From NCBI RefSeq assembly GCF_014229645.1, contig NZ_JAATOD010000001.1:186001-250000 (forward strand): 64,000 nt of DNA, given 5' to 3'. The stretch's first letter is position 1, and each line of letters opens with the position of its first letter. Under the pieces are notes generated by a model that saw nothing but the letters and a program-made list of their open reading frames with translations, ran no database searches and had not been told where the DNA came from. Both the position numbers and the translations under genes were made by a program. The stretch comes from Listeria swaminathanii. Its GTDB lineage: Bacteria > Bacillota > Bacilli > Lactobacillales > Listeriaceae. This document shows, one piece after another, positions 1 to 9,070 of the stretch.

Positions 1-1187
<1,187 letters not shown>

Positions 1188-1222
1188 TTATTTATCCTCC
1201 TATTTTTCGAAAAATAATACTT

Positions 1223-1252
1223 GACTGCAAAGAATACTATGTTGTATAATTA
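1223..1252 (+). promoter_or_regulatory. Sigma-A promoter for the Rli27-type RNA
   Basis: TTGACT and TATAAT separated by 18 bases point away from rph, into a region with no ORF that ends at a strong hairpin about 130 bases downstream. This is one of the closest matches to the consensus promoter in the window. Confidence 0.75.
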
Positions 1253-1257
1253 AAGTA

Positions 1258-1386
1258 GGGATTGCTTTACACAAGCATATTTGAACGATTATATCTTTAT
1301 AAATTTACCACGAATCCAGTCTAATTTCAATTAAAAACAAATATAAAAAGCAAAATTTCTCGTTACAAGAAATTTTGCTTTTTTTT
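1258..1386 (+). ncRNA. rli27: Small RNA, probable Rli27
   Basis: A transcript starting just after the TATAAT at 1247-1252 and ending at the hairpin with a T-run at 1348-1386 would be about 130 nt and has no credible ORF. From memory, the L. monocytogenes sRNA Rli27 (about 131 nt, reported to act on a long 5' UTR of the cell-wall protein gene lmo0514) lies at this same position, between the lmo0411 and lmo0412 equivalents. The size and place agree. The identification is by synteny, not by alignment. Confidence 0.7.
1348..1386. terminator. Bidirectional Rho-independent terminator
   Basis: A 13-bp stem (AAGCAAAATTTCT paired with AGAAATTTTGCTT) with a T-run on the plus side and an A-run on the other. 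It ends the small RNA on plus and abuts the stop codon of the minus-strand gene at 1385. Confidence 0.85.
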
Positions 1387-2251
1387 ACTGTTCAAATTTA
1401 CATAAAGTTAAGCCTTGTGCTTTGGCTTCGGCAACTGTTACGGCTGTTTCACCGTTGGAGTTGTTTAAGCCGCGGCAGTTTTGATCATAATGATATCGAT
1501 TGCCGGTAGCTGTGATATAAACCATTTGTCCTTGTTCATTACTAGTATCTGGTTGTGCAGCAGCTCGTTCTGCGGAAGCACGTTTTGCCTCAGCCGCTTT
1601 TTTCTCAGATGCGACTCTAGCTTCTTCGGCTTTCTTTTCAGCCGCTACTTTTGCCTCAGCCGCGCGTTTTTCTTCGGCTGCAACTCGTTCGCGCTCTACT
1701 CGCTCGGCTTCGGCTTTTTCAGCCGCGACACGAGTTGCTTCTGCTTTAGCTGCCAGTTTCGTTTCATAAGCAGGAGTTACTGCTAGTTTAAGCGTTTGTT
1801 CTTTTGTTTTACCGTCAATTACAATAGAAAGAACTGCATCTTGTGCTTTATCAAGTTCATTTACGGAAAGGCGGAAGGCACCATCTTCATCAGCTGTAGT
1901 CACAGCGTCTGGAAGATCCACCAAATCAAGCGCTACATCTGCGCCAGGATTTGTTTTCCCTTCAACAATCAAGGTTCCATCATCGTCCGTCGTGAAAGTT
2001 GTTTCTGCTTCTAAAAGTGGTGTAGTCTCAATAGTCTTCGTTTTTTCTTCTTGTTTTGGCTCTTCCGTGGCTGCTTCATCTTCAGCTGCAGGAATAATCC
2101 CAATCCCAATAATAATCGCTAAAATAGAACTAATAATAACAATTTGTGTTTTTCTACGAGGCCAATTTCTCTTTCTAAAACGTAAAATACCAAAAATCAA
2201 CACACCAATACCTGCTAGAAATAATAAAATTCCTAATCCCGTCATATACAT
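1385..2251 (-). CDS. Membrane-anchored protein with Ala/Glu/Lys-rich stalk and C-terminal YHYDQNC motif
   Basis: 288 residues, function unknown. Two hydrophobic helices sit at residues 5-25 and 36-55. An Ig-like or carboxypeptidase-regulatory-like segment follows (~85-160), then a highly charged Ala/Glu/Lys/Arg coiled-coil stalk (~160-235). The last 45 residues carry VYITATGNRYHYDQNCRGL ending in LCKFEQ, a small Cys-containing module found at the C-termini of many Firmicute surface proteins and nucleases. The protein is probably exported with this module outside the cell. It is a single gene between the small RNA terminator and a divergent small gene. No enzymatic motif was seen. Confidence 0.75.
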   Translation of the reverse strand: MYMTGLGILLFLAGIGVLIFGILRFRKRNWPRRKTQIVIISSILAIIIGIGIIPAAEDEAATEEPKQEEKTKTIETTPLLEAETTFTTDDDGTLIVEGKTNPGADVALDLVDLPDAVTTADEDGAFRLSVNELDKAQDAVLSIVIDGKTKEQTLKLAVTPAYETKLAAKAEATRVAAEKAEAERVERERVAAEEKRAAEAKVAAEKKAEEARVASEKKAAEAKRASAERAAAQPDTSNEQGQMVYITATGNRYHYDQNCRGLNNSNGETAVTVAEAKAQGLTLCKFEQ

Positions 2252-2533
2252 CTCCCTCTCCCATTTTGTTCAACGCTATATTATATGCATAATGTGAGTG
2301 AATACACAAGATAAATTCGCTATTTTTTATACGTTAATAGGAAAAAAATGCTGAAATTATCTAAGAGTTGGAATAAAGGTGAAATAAATTACAAAAATTT
2401 TATAGTAGTTAAGTTTGTTGAGCTATCATAGTTTCCTTTTTATTTGTTAGGGAGCATAACTATCCACCAACTTGAATAATCTAATTGATTGCTTTATGAT
2501 GAAGGAAAGACAAGTGCTTTGGAGGTGCTAGAG

Positions 2534-2725
2534 ATGGCAAAACAGATAGAAGAAATTGGTGCAGAAGTTGGAGCGAAAGCAGAAAAAGTAGCTCGGAAAA
2601 CTGGGACTGTTGCTGGAACGGCGGCTAAAATTTCTGTTTATGGTTCCGTTTGGGCTGTTAAAACAGGAGTGAGTAAGGCTTGTGCGTTTACTCGAGGATT
2701 TAAACAGGGCTGGTCTGGCAAATAA
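2534..2725 (+). CDS. Small Ala/Gly-rich helical protein
   Basis: 63 residues when started at the ATG preceded by GGAGGTG six bases upstream; an in-frame TTG at 2489 lacks a good ribosome site. The sequence is amphipathic (EEIGAEVGAKAEKVARKTG, then a glycine/alanine helix) and ends in a basic tail. It sits 25 bases upstream of the ZIP transporter and is probably co-transcribed with it. There is no recognised domain; the heptad-like Ala/Gly/Val spacing suggests an amphipathic or weakly membrane-associated helix. Function unknown. Confidence 0.65.
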   Translation: MAKQIEEIGAEVGAKAEKVARKTGTVAGTAAKISVYGSVWAVKTGVSKACAFTRGFKQGWSGK

Positions 2726-2750
2726 GCAATAGGAAAAGGGAGAAAGTGAA

Positions 2751-3560
2751 TTGTTAAATTACTTATCGTCACTAAATCCGGTACTGTTAGCATTACTTGC
2801 CGGGATTTTTACATGGGCTTGTACGGCAGCTGGGGCATCACTCGTATTTTTCTTTAAAAATTTAAATAAAAAATGGGGCAACGTCATGCTCGGATTTGCT
2901 GCTGGTGTTATGCTCGCAGCAAGTTTCTGGTCACTTCTCGCTCCTGCAATAGAAATGAGTAAAGACTTAGGGAAGTTTTCTTTTGTTCCGGCTTTAGTAG
3001 GTTTTTTACTTGGTGGGATATTTTTACGTGTTATTGACCGAATTATTCCCCATTTGCATTTCGGATTTCCAGAGCAAGCGAAAGAAGGACCAAAAACATC
3101 GCTAAGAAAAAGTATTTTACTCGTGCTCTCCATTACTATTCATAACATTCCAGAAGGAGCAGCGGTGGGGGTAGCTTTTGGAGCGGTAATAACAGGGGAC
3201 ACAGAGACGCTCATTACAGCAATCGTTTTGGCACTGGGCATTGGAATTCAAAACTTTCCAGAAGGGGCAGCAGTATCCATTCCTTTGCGCGGAGAAGGGT
3301 TATCTCGGAAAAAGAGTTTTTGGTATGGCCAATTATCGGCGGTGGTTGAACCAGTTTTCGCGGTGATTGGGGCAATTTTAGTAGTTTTCGTTACACCTAT
3401 TTTACCGTTCGCGCTTGCGTTTGCTGCTGGAGCGATGATTTTTGTTATTGTAGAAGAGTTAATCCCGGAATCTCAAGTAGAAGGTTCAGCGGATTTAGCG
3501 ACTGCGGCAACAATGGCTGGCTTTGCGGTGATGATGGTTTTAGATGTTGCTTTAGGATAA
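2751..3560 (+). CDS. ZIP-family divalent metal transporter
   Basis: 269 residues, about eight membrane helices, with the ZIP signature in two halves: [18 protein letters not shown] (~128-145) and [14 protein letters not shown] (~162-175). The His, Asn, Pro and Glu residues line the metal path. It would import zinc or another divalent cation across the cytoplasmic membrane. The start is TTG, with a GGGAGAAAG ribosome site 5-6 bases before it; no ATG fits. It follows the small gene at 2534. Substrate cannot be told from sequence. Confidence 0.9.
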   Translation: MLNYLSSLNPVLLALLAGIFTWACTAAGASLVFFFKNLNKKWGNVMLGFAAGVMLAASFWSLLAPAIEMSKDLGKFSFVPALVGFLLGGIFLRVIDRIIPHLHFGFPEQAKEGPKTSLRKSILLVLSITIHNIPEGAAVGVAFGAVITGDTETLITAIVLALGIGIQNFPEGAAVSIPLRGEGLSRKKSFWYGQLSAVVEPVFAVIGAILVVFVTPILPFALAFAAGAMIFVIVEELIPESQVEGSADLATAATMAGFAVMMVLDVALG

Positions 3561-3575
3561 ATTACAAAACTGCTT

Positions 3576-3612
3576 AAAAACGTAATTAAATATTTGCGGA
3601 ATACGTTTTTTT
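3576..3612 (+). terminator. Terminator of the ZIP transporter gene
   Basis: A short stem, AAACGTA paired with TACGTTT, followed by seven T residues, begins 15 bases after the stop codon. Confidence 0.6.
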
Positions 3613-3683
3613 GCGGTAGAATTGATAGTGAAATACTTCACAATATGTGCTAGTTTTCAGGGGTAATCCTGTAACTATACAAC

Positions 3684-3722
3684 AGACACGGAAAAAAGCT
3701 CCCACTTTATCCGTGTCTTTTT
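3684..3722 (+). terminator. Second terminator before pgdA, without a gene in front of it
   Basis: Stem AGACACGGA with TCCGTGTCT, then TTTTT. The ZIP gene already has its own hairpin 70 bases earlier, so this one may end a short separate transcript (see findings). Confidence 0.65.
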
Positions 3723-3854
3723 CGTGACATTTTTTACGATTTTTTTGGTTCTTTTTTCCTATTTTAGTACAAAAGCTAGAAAGTTGTTTTTTTTCATGTA
3801 TAATTGTTTTATACGAAAAACTGGGGAAGGTTTTTCAAAGGTGAGGTGCATAAT

Positions 3855-5255
3855 GTGAAAATTAGGTGGATTAGAATTTCACTAGTTACGATTCTCATTA
3901 TTGCCGTGGTTTTTGTTGGTGTAATAGGTTTCCAAAAATACCAATTTTCAAAGTCGCGCAACAAAGTAATAATGCAGATGGACAGACTAATGAAGGACCA
4001 AGATGGAGGAAATTTCCGCCGCTTGGATAAGAAAGAAAACGGAGTAGAAATTATTTCCTACATTCCTAAAACAACTGAGAAGAAAGACAACGAAATTATC
4101 CAAAAAGAAATTGAAAAAGCCACAGATGCAGAAGTTAAGAAGTTAAAGAGAGATAACGAAAAGCAAGGGATTATTTTTTACACTTATCAAAAGCAGAAAA
4201 TGGCCGAACAAGCAGTATCTTACAAAGCAGTTCAATCTGAGTATGTAAAAGAAGGTAAAACTAAATTTGTACTCAAAGAGAAAAAAGATATTTGCAAAAA
4301 CATTGTAACCGACGCAGAAACAGGCGCTTTATTAACACTTGGGGAAGTATTAATAAAGAACGATGAAACAAAACTAAACGTAAAATCTGCTGTTGAGCAA
4401 GAACTTATTAAAACAGGGGATTATTCTTTAAAAGATGTTGGGAATCTTGGGAATATCAAGAGTTTAGTGAAATGGGATCAAACTGATTTTGAAATCACTA
4501 ATTCTGAACTAATTTTACCAATTGAAGTTCCAGGGGCTTCAGAACCGAAGAAAGTGAACGTACAACTTGCGGATATTGCTAATTCTGTGAATAAACGCTA
4601 TTTACCAAGTAGTGTTAAAGTTCCAGAAGTACCAAAAGCAAAAACCAATAAGCGAATTGCACTTACTTTTGATGATGGTCCAAGTGCGGCAGTAACGCCA
4701 CAAGTACTTGATACATTGAAACGCTATGATGTAAAAGCAACATTCTTTGTACTAGGTTCAAGCGTAGTGCAAAATCCAGGTTTAGTAAAACGTGAATTAG
4801 CAGAAGGGCACCAAGTTGGAAGCCACTCATGGGATCATCCACAATTAACTAAACTATCAACGCAAGAAGTATACAACCAAATTTTACAAACACAAAAAGT
4901 AGTATTTGATCAAACTGGATATTTTCCAACGACAATGCGCCCTCCATATGGTGCAGTCAACAAAGAAGTTGCTGAAGCGATCGGTCTTCCGATAATTCAG
5001 TGGTCTGTTGATACAGAAGATTGGAAAAATAAAAATGCTGGCGTAGTAACGCAAAGAGTCCTTGCAGGTGCAACGGACGGTGCGATTGTACTAATGCATG
5101 ATATCCACAAAACAACTGCTGCGAGCCTTGACGCTACATTGCAACAACTGAAGAGTCAAGGATACGAGTTTGTTACGATTGACGAACTTTATGGCGAGAA
5201 ATTGCAAATTGGGAAGCAATATTTCGACAAAACAGAGTCAAGAATGGTGAAATAA
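3855..5255 (+). CDS. pgdA: Peptidoglycan N-acetylglucosamine deacetylase
   Basis: Removes the acetyl group from GlcNAc in peptidoglycan, which gives Listeria its lysozyme resistance; it acts outside the membrane. 466 residues with the GTG start at 3855 (the length I recall for Listeria PgdA), preceded by GGTGAGG; an upstream in-frame TTG would add 17 residues. One N-terminal membrane helix (~6-26), a PgdA-type N-terminal region, then the NodB/CE4 polysaccharide deacetylase domain (~265-450) with TFDDG (Asp at ~273-274), HSWDHP (metal-binding His ~324 and ~328), RPPYG and the C-terminal LMHD His-Asp. A TATAAT at 3799-3804 is the likely -10. Confidence 0.95.
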   Translation: MKIRWIRISLVTILIIAVVFVGVIGFQKYQFSKSRNKVIMQMDRLMKDQDGGNFRRLDKKENGVEIISYIPKTTEKKDNEIIQKEIEKATDAEVKKLKRDNEKQGIIFYTYQKQKMAEQAVSYKAVQSEYVKEGKTKFVLKEKKDICKNIVTDAETGALLTLGEVLIKNDETKLNVKSAVEQELIKTGDYSLKDVGNLGNIKSLVKWDQTDFEITNSELILPIEVPGASEPKKVNVQLADIANSVNKRYLPSSVKVPEVPKAKTNKRIALTFDDGPSAAVTPQVLDTLKRYDVKATFFVLGSSVVQNPGLVKRELAEGHQVGSHSWDHPQLTKLSTQEVYNQILQTQKVVFDQTGYFPTTMRPPYGAVNKEVAEAIGLPIIQWSVDTEDWKNKNAGVVTQRVLAGATDGAIVLMHDIHKTTAASLDATLQQLKSQGYEFVTIDELYGEKLQIGKQYFDKTESRMVK

Positions 5256-5261
5256 AAATTG

Positions 5262-5300
5262 GTAGCTAAAGTGAGGTAATCATTTTAGCTACTTTTTTTT
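5262..5300 (+). terminator. pgdA terminator with recurring AAAGTGAG loop
   Basis: Stem GTAGCTAAA with TTTAGCTAC and a run of eight T. Its inner part, AAAGTGAGGTAATCATTTT, is nearly identical to the core of other terminators in this window (see findings). Confidence 0.85.
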
Positions 5301-5325
5301 ATTTTTAGCGAAGCCTGATTTTGGG

Positions 5326-5361
5326 CAAAATAAAAAACATCCAACTTTTTCGTTGCATGTT
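5326..5361 (-). terminator. Terminator of the minus-strand S26-like gene
   Basis: Read on minus: AACATGCAAC pairs with GTTGGATGTT, followed by a T-rich tail; it lies 10 bases after the stop codon at 5371. Confidence 0.7.
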
Positions 5362-5370
5362 ACCTAGCAT

Positions 5371-5670
5371 TTACCAAATTTTGGTGACAATGCCATAAAT
5401 ACTATTACGTGTAATCCAACCATTCACGTGTTTGTGATTATTAGAAATTTGATATTGTTTACCGCGAATTTTACTAATCTTATGTGTAAAAAAACTGCCG
5501 CGAACTTTGCAAAATACGATATCGTTCACTTTTAATTCTCTCGTGCCAATCGGTTCTAAACGAACAGGTTGCATCGATCTGATTAAAGGTAACATCGAAT
5601 TTCCGCCTTCTTTATAACGTTCAATGGTTTCGCCACGTCTGAGTATCTCTACTGCATCCAGGCTTCTCAT
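5371..5670 (-). CDS. Small S24/S26 (signal-peptidase-like) domain protein
   Basis: 99 residues. It has GGNSMLPLI (residues ~22-30), the serine box of S24/S26 peptidases, then VNDIVFCKVRGSFFTHKI (~48-66), where the FFTHKI matches the place of the second catalytic residue; the His resembles the Ser-His dyad of SipW/ER-type signal peptidases rather than the Ser-Lys dyad. It lacks a membrane anchor and is shorter than any true signal peptidase, so it may be a self-cleaving or purely structural version. A single gene, divergent from the HAD phosphatase. Start at the ATG preceded by AAGAAAGGAG. Substrate unknown. Confidence 0.65.
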   Translation of the reverse strand: MRSLDAVEILRRGETIERYKEGGNSMLPLIRSMQPVRLEPIGTRELKVNDIVFCKVRGSFFTHKISKIRGKQYQISNNHKHVNGWITRNSIYGIVTKIW

Positions 5671-5784
5671 AGTTATGCTCCTTTCTTGTTGTTAATGTAA
5701 CGATAACAAAACGTTGAAGCAGAGTCAAGTTTTTCTAAAATGTTTGTTATAATAGAGACAATTATTTGAACGGGGGCTAGATGG

Positions 5785-6597
5785 ATGATAAAAGCGATTG
5801 CTGTAGATATGGACGGGACTTTTTTAGATGAAAATGGCGAATATGACCGCGTGCGATTTGAACAGATTTATGCGGAATTAGTGCAACGTGGGATTCGGTT
5901 TATTGTTGCGAGTGGCAATCAGTATTATCAGCTGAAATCTTTTTTTCCTGAGAAGGATGACGAGCTTTTTTATGTCGCTGAGAATGGGGCAGTTATTTTT
6001 CATCAAGGGGAATTACGTAGTGTGAATCGTTTTGCGGAGGAGCTTGTTCATAAGATTTTGCGGACGTTAATTCAGGAATATCAAGACTTACAAGTGATTC
6101 TTTGTGGCGTGAAAAGTGCTTATTTATTAAAAGCGGCCAATCCAGATTTTAAAGCATTTGCGAAAAAATATTATTTTGAGTTGCAAGAGGTTGATTCGTT
6201 CGATGTGCTTCCGGATGATACGTTCATTAAGTTTGCGCTTGATGTCGAAGTGGCTAAGACGGGGCAAATTGTGGAAGATTTGAATCAAACCTTTGCTGGC
6301 GAAATTCGCGCTGTGTCGAGTGGGCATGGGAGCATTGATATTATTATTCCAGGTGTGACGAAAGGGAGCGCGATTCAGCAACTTTTGAATGAATGGCAAG
6401 TGGTACCGGATGATTTGTTAGCTTTTGGTGATGCGAATAATGATATTGAAATGTTGCAACTAACTTCGAACAGTTATGCAATGCGAGAAAGTAGTCCAGA
6501 GGTTCTTGCTGCCGCGAAACATGTGGCCGCCTCAAACAAAGAAGCTGGCGTGTTACAAGTTATAGAAGATTATATGAAAAAAAGCCAAAGATCTTAA
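5785..6597 (+). CDS. Cof-type HAD-IIB sugar/nucleotide phosphatase
   Basis: 270 residues, typical for this family of cytoplasmic phosphatases that dephosphorylate sugar phosphates, flavin or PLP. Motif I is DMDGTFLD (nucleophile Asp8, acid Asp10), the cap domain occupies ~85-185, and motif IV is GDANNDIEML (~212-221). The start is ATG at 5785, downstream of GGGGGCTAG; the overlapping ATG at 5781 is out of frame. A TATAAT at about 5746-5751 is a possible -10. Single gene, with its terminator overlapping the stop codon. Physiological substrate cannot be inferred. Confidence 0.88.
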   Translation: MIKAIAVDMDGTFLDENGEYDRVRFEQIYAELVQRGIRFIVASGNQYYQLKSFFPEKDDELFYVAENGAVIFHQGELRSVNRFAEELVHKILRTLIQEYQDLQVILCGVKSAYLLKAANPDFKAFAKKYYFELQEVDSFDVLPDDTFIKFALDVEVAKTGQIVEDLNQTFAGEIRAVSSGHGSIDIIIPGVTKGSAIQQLLNEWQVVPDDLLAFGDANNDIEMLQLTSNSYAMRESSPEVLAAAKHVAASNKEAGVLQVIEDYMKKSQRS

Positions 6598-6617
6598 TCC
6601 GGTCTTTGGCTTTTTCG
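6582..6617. terminator. Bidirectional terminator, HAD gene versus sigC operon
   Basis: Stem AAAGCCAAAGA paired with TCTTTGGCTTT, with T-runs on both strands; the plus arm includes the HAD stop codon. It closes the convergent sigC-lstR-ftsW-like operon on minus. Confidence 0.85.
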
Positions 6618-6648
6618 AAAGTGGTAAACATGTCGGTTATACACTAAG

Positions 6649-7899
6649 TTAATTTACCAGTGTAGATTCTACAATATCCTTTCTTCGATAAACGTTCAGA
6701 ATAAGGCCGAGTAGTGCAGCGTAAACTAGTAACATGCTTCCCCCGTAACTGATAAACGGCAGGGGTACTAGCATCATTGGGACTATTCCAAGCCCCATAA
6801 GAATGTTCCAACAAGCTGGAACGGTAAATAATACCGCCCCTCCAAGTGTTAATAATCTGCCGAATAAATCCTTTGTTTTAAAAGCGTTTAGTGAAATCCG
6901 CAATATAAATACAAGTAGTATTAAGCAAAGGGAAATTCCGAATACCCAGCCTAGAGAATAGACGAGAAATGGGAAGACAAAATCTGTATGTGCTTCAGGG
7001 AGTGCTAGATTGTTGTGAAGTCCTTTGCCGAACCAACCAGCTTTTGAAAGAATATCTTTCAAGGGTATGGTTGTATCAGGGAGATAGCTACTAGGGTATT
7101 TAAGAATCATCATACTAATGAAAATGATACCTACAAGCAAATTGCCCAGTGCTACTTTAATGGCAAATCGGTTATGACGATAATAAAAAATATACATCAC
7201 TAATACACACAAAAAATATATAATACTAAATACAAATTGGCTGAGCATAATGTAGAAAATAACTGGGAGCCAAAATAGGATTAGTAGACCTACTAGTTTT
7301 TTCCAACCTTTAAAGTCAGTAATTTTGGTGAAAATACCAGCCCACGCTATCAAGAATAAATATAAGGATATAGCTGGACCGTTAATCATAATACCTCCGA
7401 AAGAAAGCCATATTCCTCCTCCAATAAGCCTAGTACCAACAAAAAAAGATATGAAAAATAGGATTAAGGCAGCGCCATAAAAATACATCCATAAATTTTT
7501 TAGTTTTCTATAATCAAAGAAAAGAAATCCAATCAGAGCAAGAATCGCAAGGGCGAGCCAGACGATTTGTTTTTTTATAAAGAAAGAATTAGGTGACACT
7601 ACATCACTCATCAGTGGAAGAAAACCAATACCGGCAAGTAGGATAAATAACGCAATAAGGAGCCAATCCATTCTTGGTTTATGAAGCTGATTCATGTTAT
7701 TGCCAACAGTAGAGGGATCTCCCATTTCTTGCATCGCCTTTTTATCCGCATCCTTTATAGCTAATCCTCTTTTTTGGAAGGCTTGGCTTAGCTCTTCCAG
7801 ATGATTACTAAGCTCTTTTTTTATCATACTGTGAGCTTGTTTGGATTTTACTTTAGCTATTACTTTACCTAAATATTCCTCAAATATAGCAGAACTCAT
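6649..7899 (-). CDS. FtsW/RodA/SpoVE-family protein with an N-terminal HAAS-like prefix
   Basis: 416 residues. Residues 1-75 are soluble and charged and resemble the HAAS/DUF1700 prefix (KKELSNHLEELSQAF, then ...MQEMGDPSTVGNNMN) that is common on PadR-linked membrane proteins. About ten membrane helices of the SEDS family follow, ending with VPLPFISYGGSMLL, the conserved SEDS C-terminal signature. SEDS proteins polymerise or move lipid II-linked glycan. Third gene of the sigC operon; its ATG overlaps the PadR stop codon by 4 bases, so it is translationally coupled. Regulation by the sigma factor and PadR protein upstream is expected from context. From memory this is the lmo0421 equivalent. 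Confidence 0.85.
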   Translation of the reverse strand: MSSAIFEEYLGKVIAKVKSKQAHSMIKKELSNHLEELSQAFQKRGLAIKDADKKAMQEMGDPSTVGNNMNQLHKPRMDWLLIALFILLAGIGFLPLMSDVVSPNSFFIKKQIVWLALAILALIGFLFFDYRKLKNLWMYFYGAALILFFISFFVGTRLIGGGIWLSFGGIMINGPAISLYLFLIAWAGIFTKITDFKGWKKLVGLLILFWLPVIFYIMLSQFVFSIIYFLCVLVMYIFYYRHNRFAIKVALGNLLVGIIFISMMILKYPSSYLPDTTIPLKDILSKAGWFGKGLHNNLALPEAHTDFVFPFLVYSLGWVFGISLCLILLVFILRISLNAFKTKDLFGRLLTLGGAVLFTVPACWNILMGLGIVPMMLVPLPFISYGGSMLLVYAALLGLILNVYRRKDIVESTLVN

Positions 7900-8327
7900 A
7901 AAGAAGCCTCCTCCATTAAATTTTTCAGTGATCCGTGTTGCTTAGAGCCTCTTCGTTCAAAAGTTGCTACAAATTTTTTCCCTTTCGCAGTTAGGGAATA
8001 ATATTTCTTATCTTCTATCCATTTTGATGAGAGGATTTTCTTGTTTTCAAGTAGATGTAAAAGGGTATACAGCTGACCTTCATTGTTTTTGAAGCTAAGT
8101 TCATTTTTTTGAAATAGTTGCGTGGAAATTTCGTATCCATGCTTTGCTTCATCGTGCAGTGAATCTAAAATGTTTCTAAGCGTTTCTTCTTTCCAGTAGT
8201 GAAGCTCTAAGTGAGATTGCTTCTTCCGGATTGTTTCTTTTACTGCATTTTTTCGCTCTTCGGAAAAAGAAAAACCCTCAAAATCTTTTTTTATAGAATC
8301 CTTTAAATTATAGAATGGATCGTTCAT
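7896..8327 (-). CDS. lstR: PadR-family transcriptional regulator (LstR-like)
   Basis: 143 residues. A winged-helix PadR domain occupies ~40-120 (LRNILDSLHDEAKHGYEISTQLFQ..., LYTLLHLLENKKIL, YYSLTAKGKKF), with an extra N-terminal ~40 residues. Expected to repress its own operon and to be released by an unknown signal. Start ATG with AAGGAGG seven bases before, only 2 bases after the sigC stop codon. In L. monocytogenes, LstR is encoded beside SigC and described as a lineage-linked heat-response module. The symbol is taken from that synteny. Confidence 0.8.
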   Translation of the reverse strand: MNDPFYNLKDSIKKDFEGFSFSEERKNAVKETIRKKQSHLELHYWKEETLRNILDSLHDEAKHGYEISTQLFQKNELSFKNNEGQLYTLLHLLENKKILSSKWIEDKKYYSLTAKGKKFVATFERRGSKQHGSLKNLMEEASL

Positions 8328-8329
8328 GA

Positions 8330-8878
8330 TTAAACCTCCTTTTTCATCTTGCTCTTTAATAATTCTCTGGCGTGTTTTAATCTAGTTTTTAATGTATTGC
8401 TATTTACACCAGTAATTTTGCTGATATTCGCTAAAGAGAGCTCTTCGTAGTAATGTAAAAAAACAACTTCTCTGTACTTTACTGGTAAATCCATAACAGC
8501 GCTCATTAAGCTATTTGCTACATCTTTTGAAATGATTTCTTCTTCAACGCGTTTTGACTTGGACGGGAGATAATCCCAAATTTTATCGCTGAAATTTAGT
8601 TTGCGATAATGCCAACTACCCAAGTAATCTTTGCAATGATTAATGGCAATTCGATATAGCCACGTTTTTATTGATGACTTGTTATTAAATTGATTTAATT
8701 TTTCGTAGCATTTAATAAATATCTCTTGCGTTAAATCCTCCGCTGTTGTTCGGTTCTTTACATAGGAAAAAACTAGATGCAGTATATCATCGCTGTAGTT
8801 ATCCATTAACTGGCTGATAATTTGTTCTGTATTTTCTATGCTATTAATATTAATTCCTATTTCTTCAAGTTCAGTCAT
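8330..8878 (-). CDS. sigC: ECF-type RNA polymerase sigma factor SigC
   Basis: 182 residues. Region 2 (~30-95: HLVFSYVKNRTTAEDLTQEIFIKCYEKL, then KTWLYRIAINHCKDYL) and region 4 (~125-175: MDLPVKYREVVFLHYYEELSLANI..., TRLKHARELL) mark an extracytoplasmic-function sigma factor. First gene of a three-gene operon with the PadR regulator and the SEDS protein. No anti-sigma factor gene is adjacent, which suggests control by LstR instead. Start ATG behind GAGGGTGA. Confidence 0.88.
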   Translation of the reverse strand: MTELEEIGININSIENTEQIISQLMDNYSDDILHLVFSYVKNRTTAEDLTQEIFIKCYEKLNQFNNKSSIKTWLYRIAINHCKDYLGSWHYRKLNFSDKIWDYLPSKSKRVEEEIISKDVANSLMSAVMDLPVKYREVVFLHYYEELSLANISKITGVNSNTLKTRLKHARELLKSKMKKEV

Positions 8879-8958
8879 TTAAGTTTCACCCTCTTCTGCA
8901 ATATTAGACGAAGCAAGTATCATTTGGGTTTGGAAAAGTTTTATTTATATCATATTAT

Positions 8959-8978
8959 CTATCTCAAAATAGAGATAG
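8959..8978. promoter_or_regulatory. Perfect 7-bp dyad over the sigC promoter, candidate LstR operator
   Basis: CTATCTCAAAATAGAGATAG has 7-bp perfect arms around a 6-base centre. Read on minus, it lies between a weak -35 (TGACTA) and TAATAT, 80-100 bases upstream of the sigC start: the classic place for a repressor site. That LstR binds it is inference. Confidence 0.5.
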
Positions 8979-9025
8979 TCATCTTATAAAGTATTAACTA
9001 TCTGTTAAAAATACGCAATAAAAAA

Positions 9026-9067
9026 AAGACTGTAGCCAAAATGATTTCTCACTTTGTTTACAGTCTT
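9026..9067 (-). terminator. glcU terminator with recurring AAAGTGAG loop
   Basis: Outer stem AAAGACTGTA with TACAGTCTTT. The long loop contains, on minus, AAAGTGAGAAATCATTTT, identical to the loop of the terminator at 46669-46714. Confidence 0.85.
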
Positions 9068-9070
9068 TTT

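Noticed and set aside
1481..1786. Plus-strand ORFs opposite the 1385-2251 gene
   Set aside because: No ribosome site and low-complexity Phe/Cys/Ser-rich translation; they are shadows of the Ala/Glu-rich stalk on the other strand.
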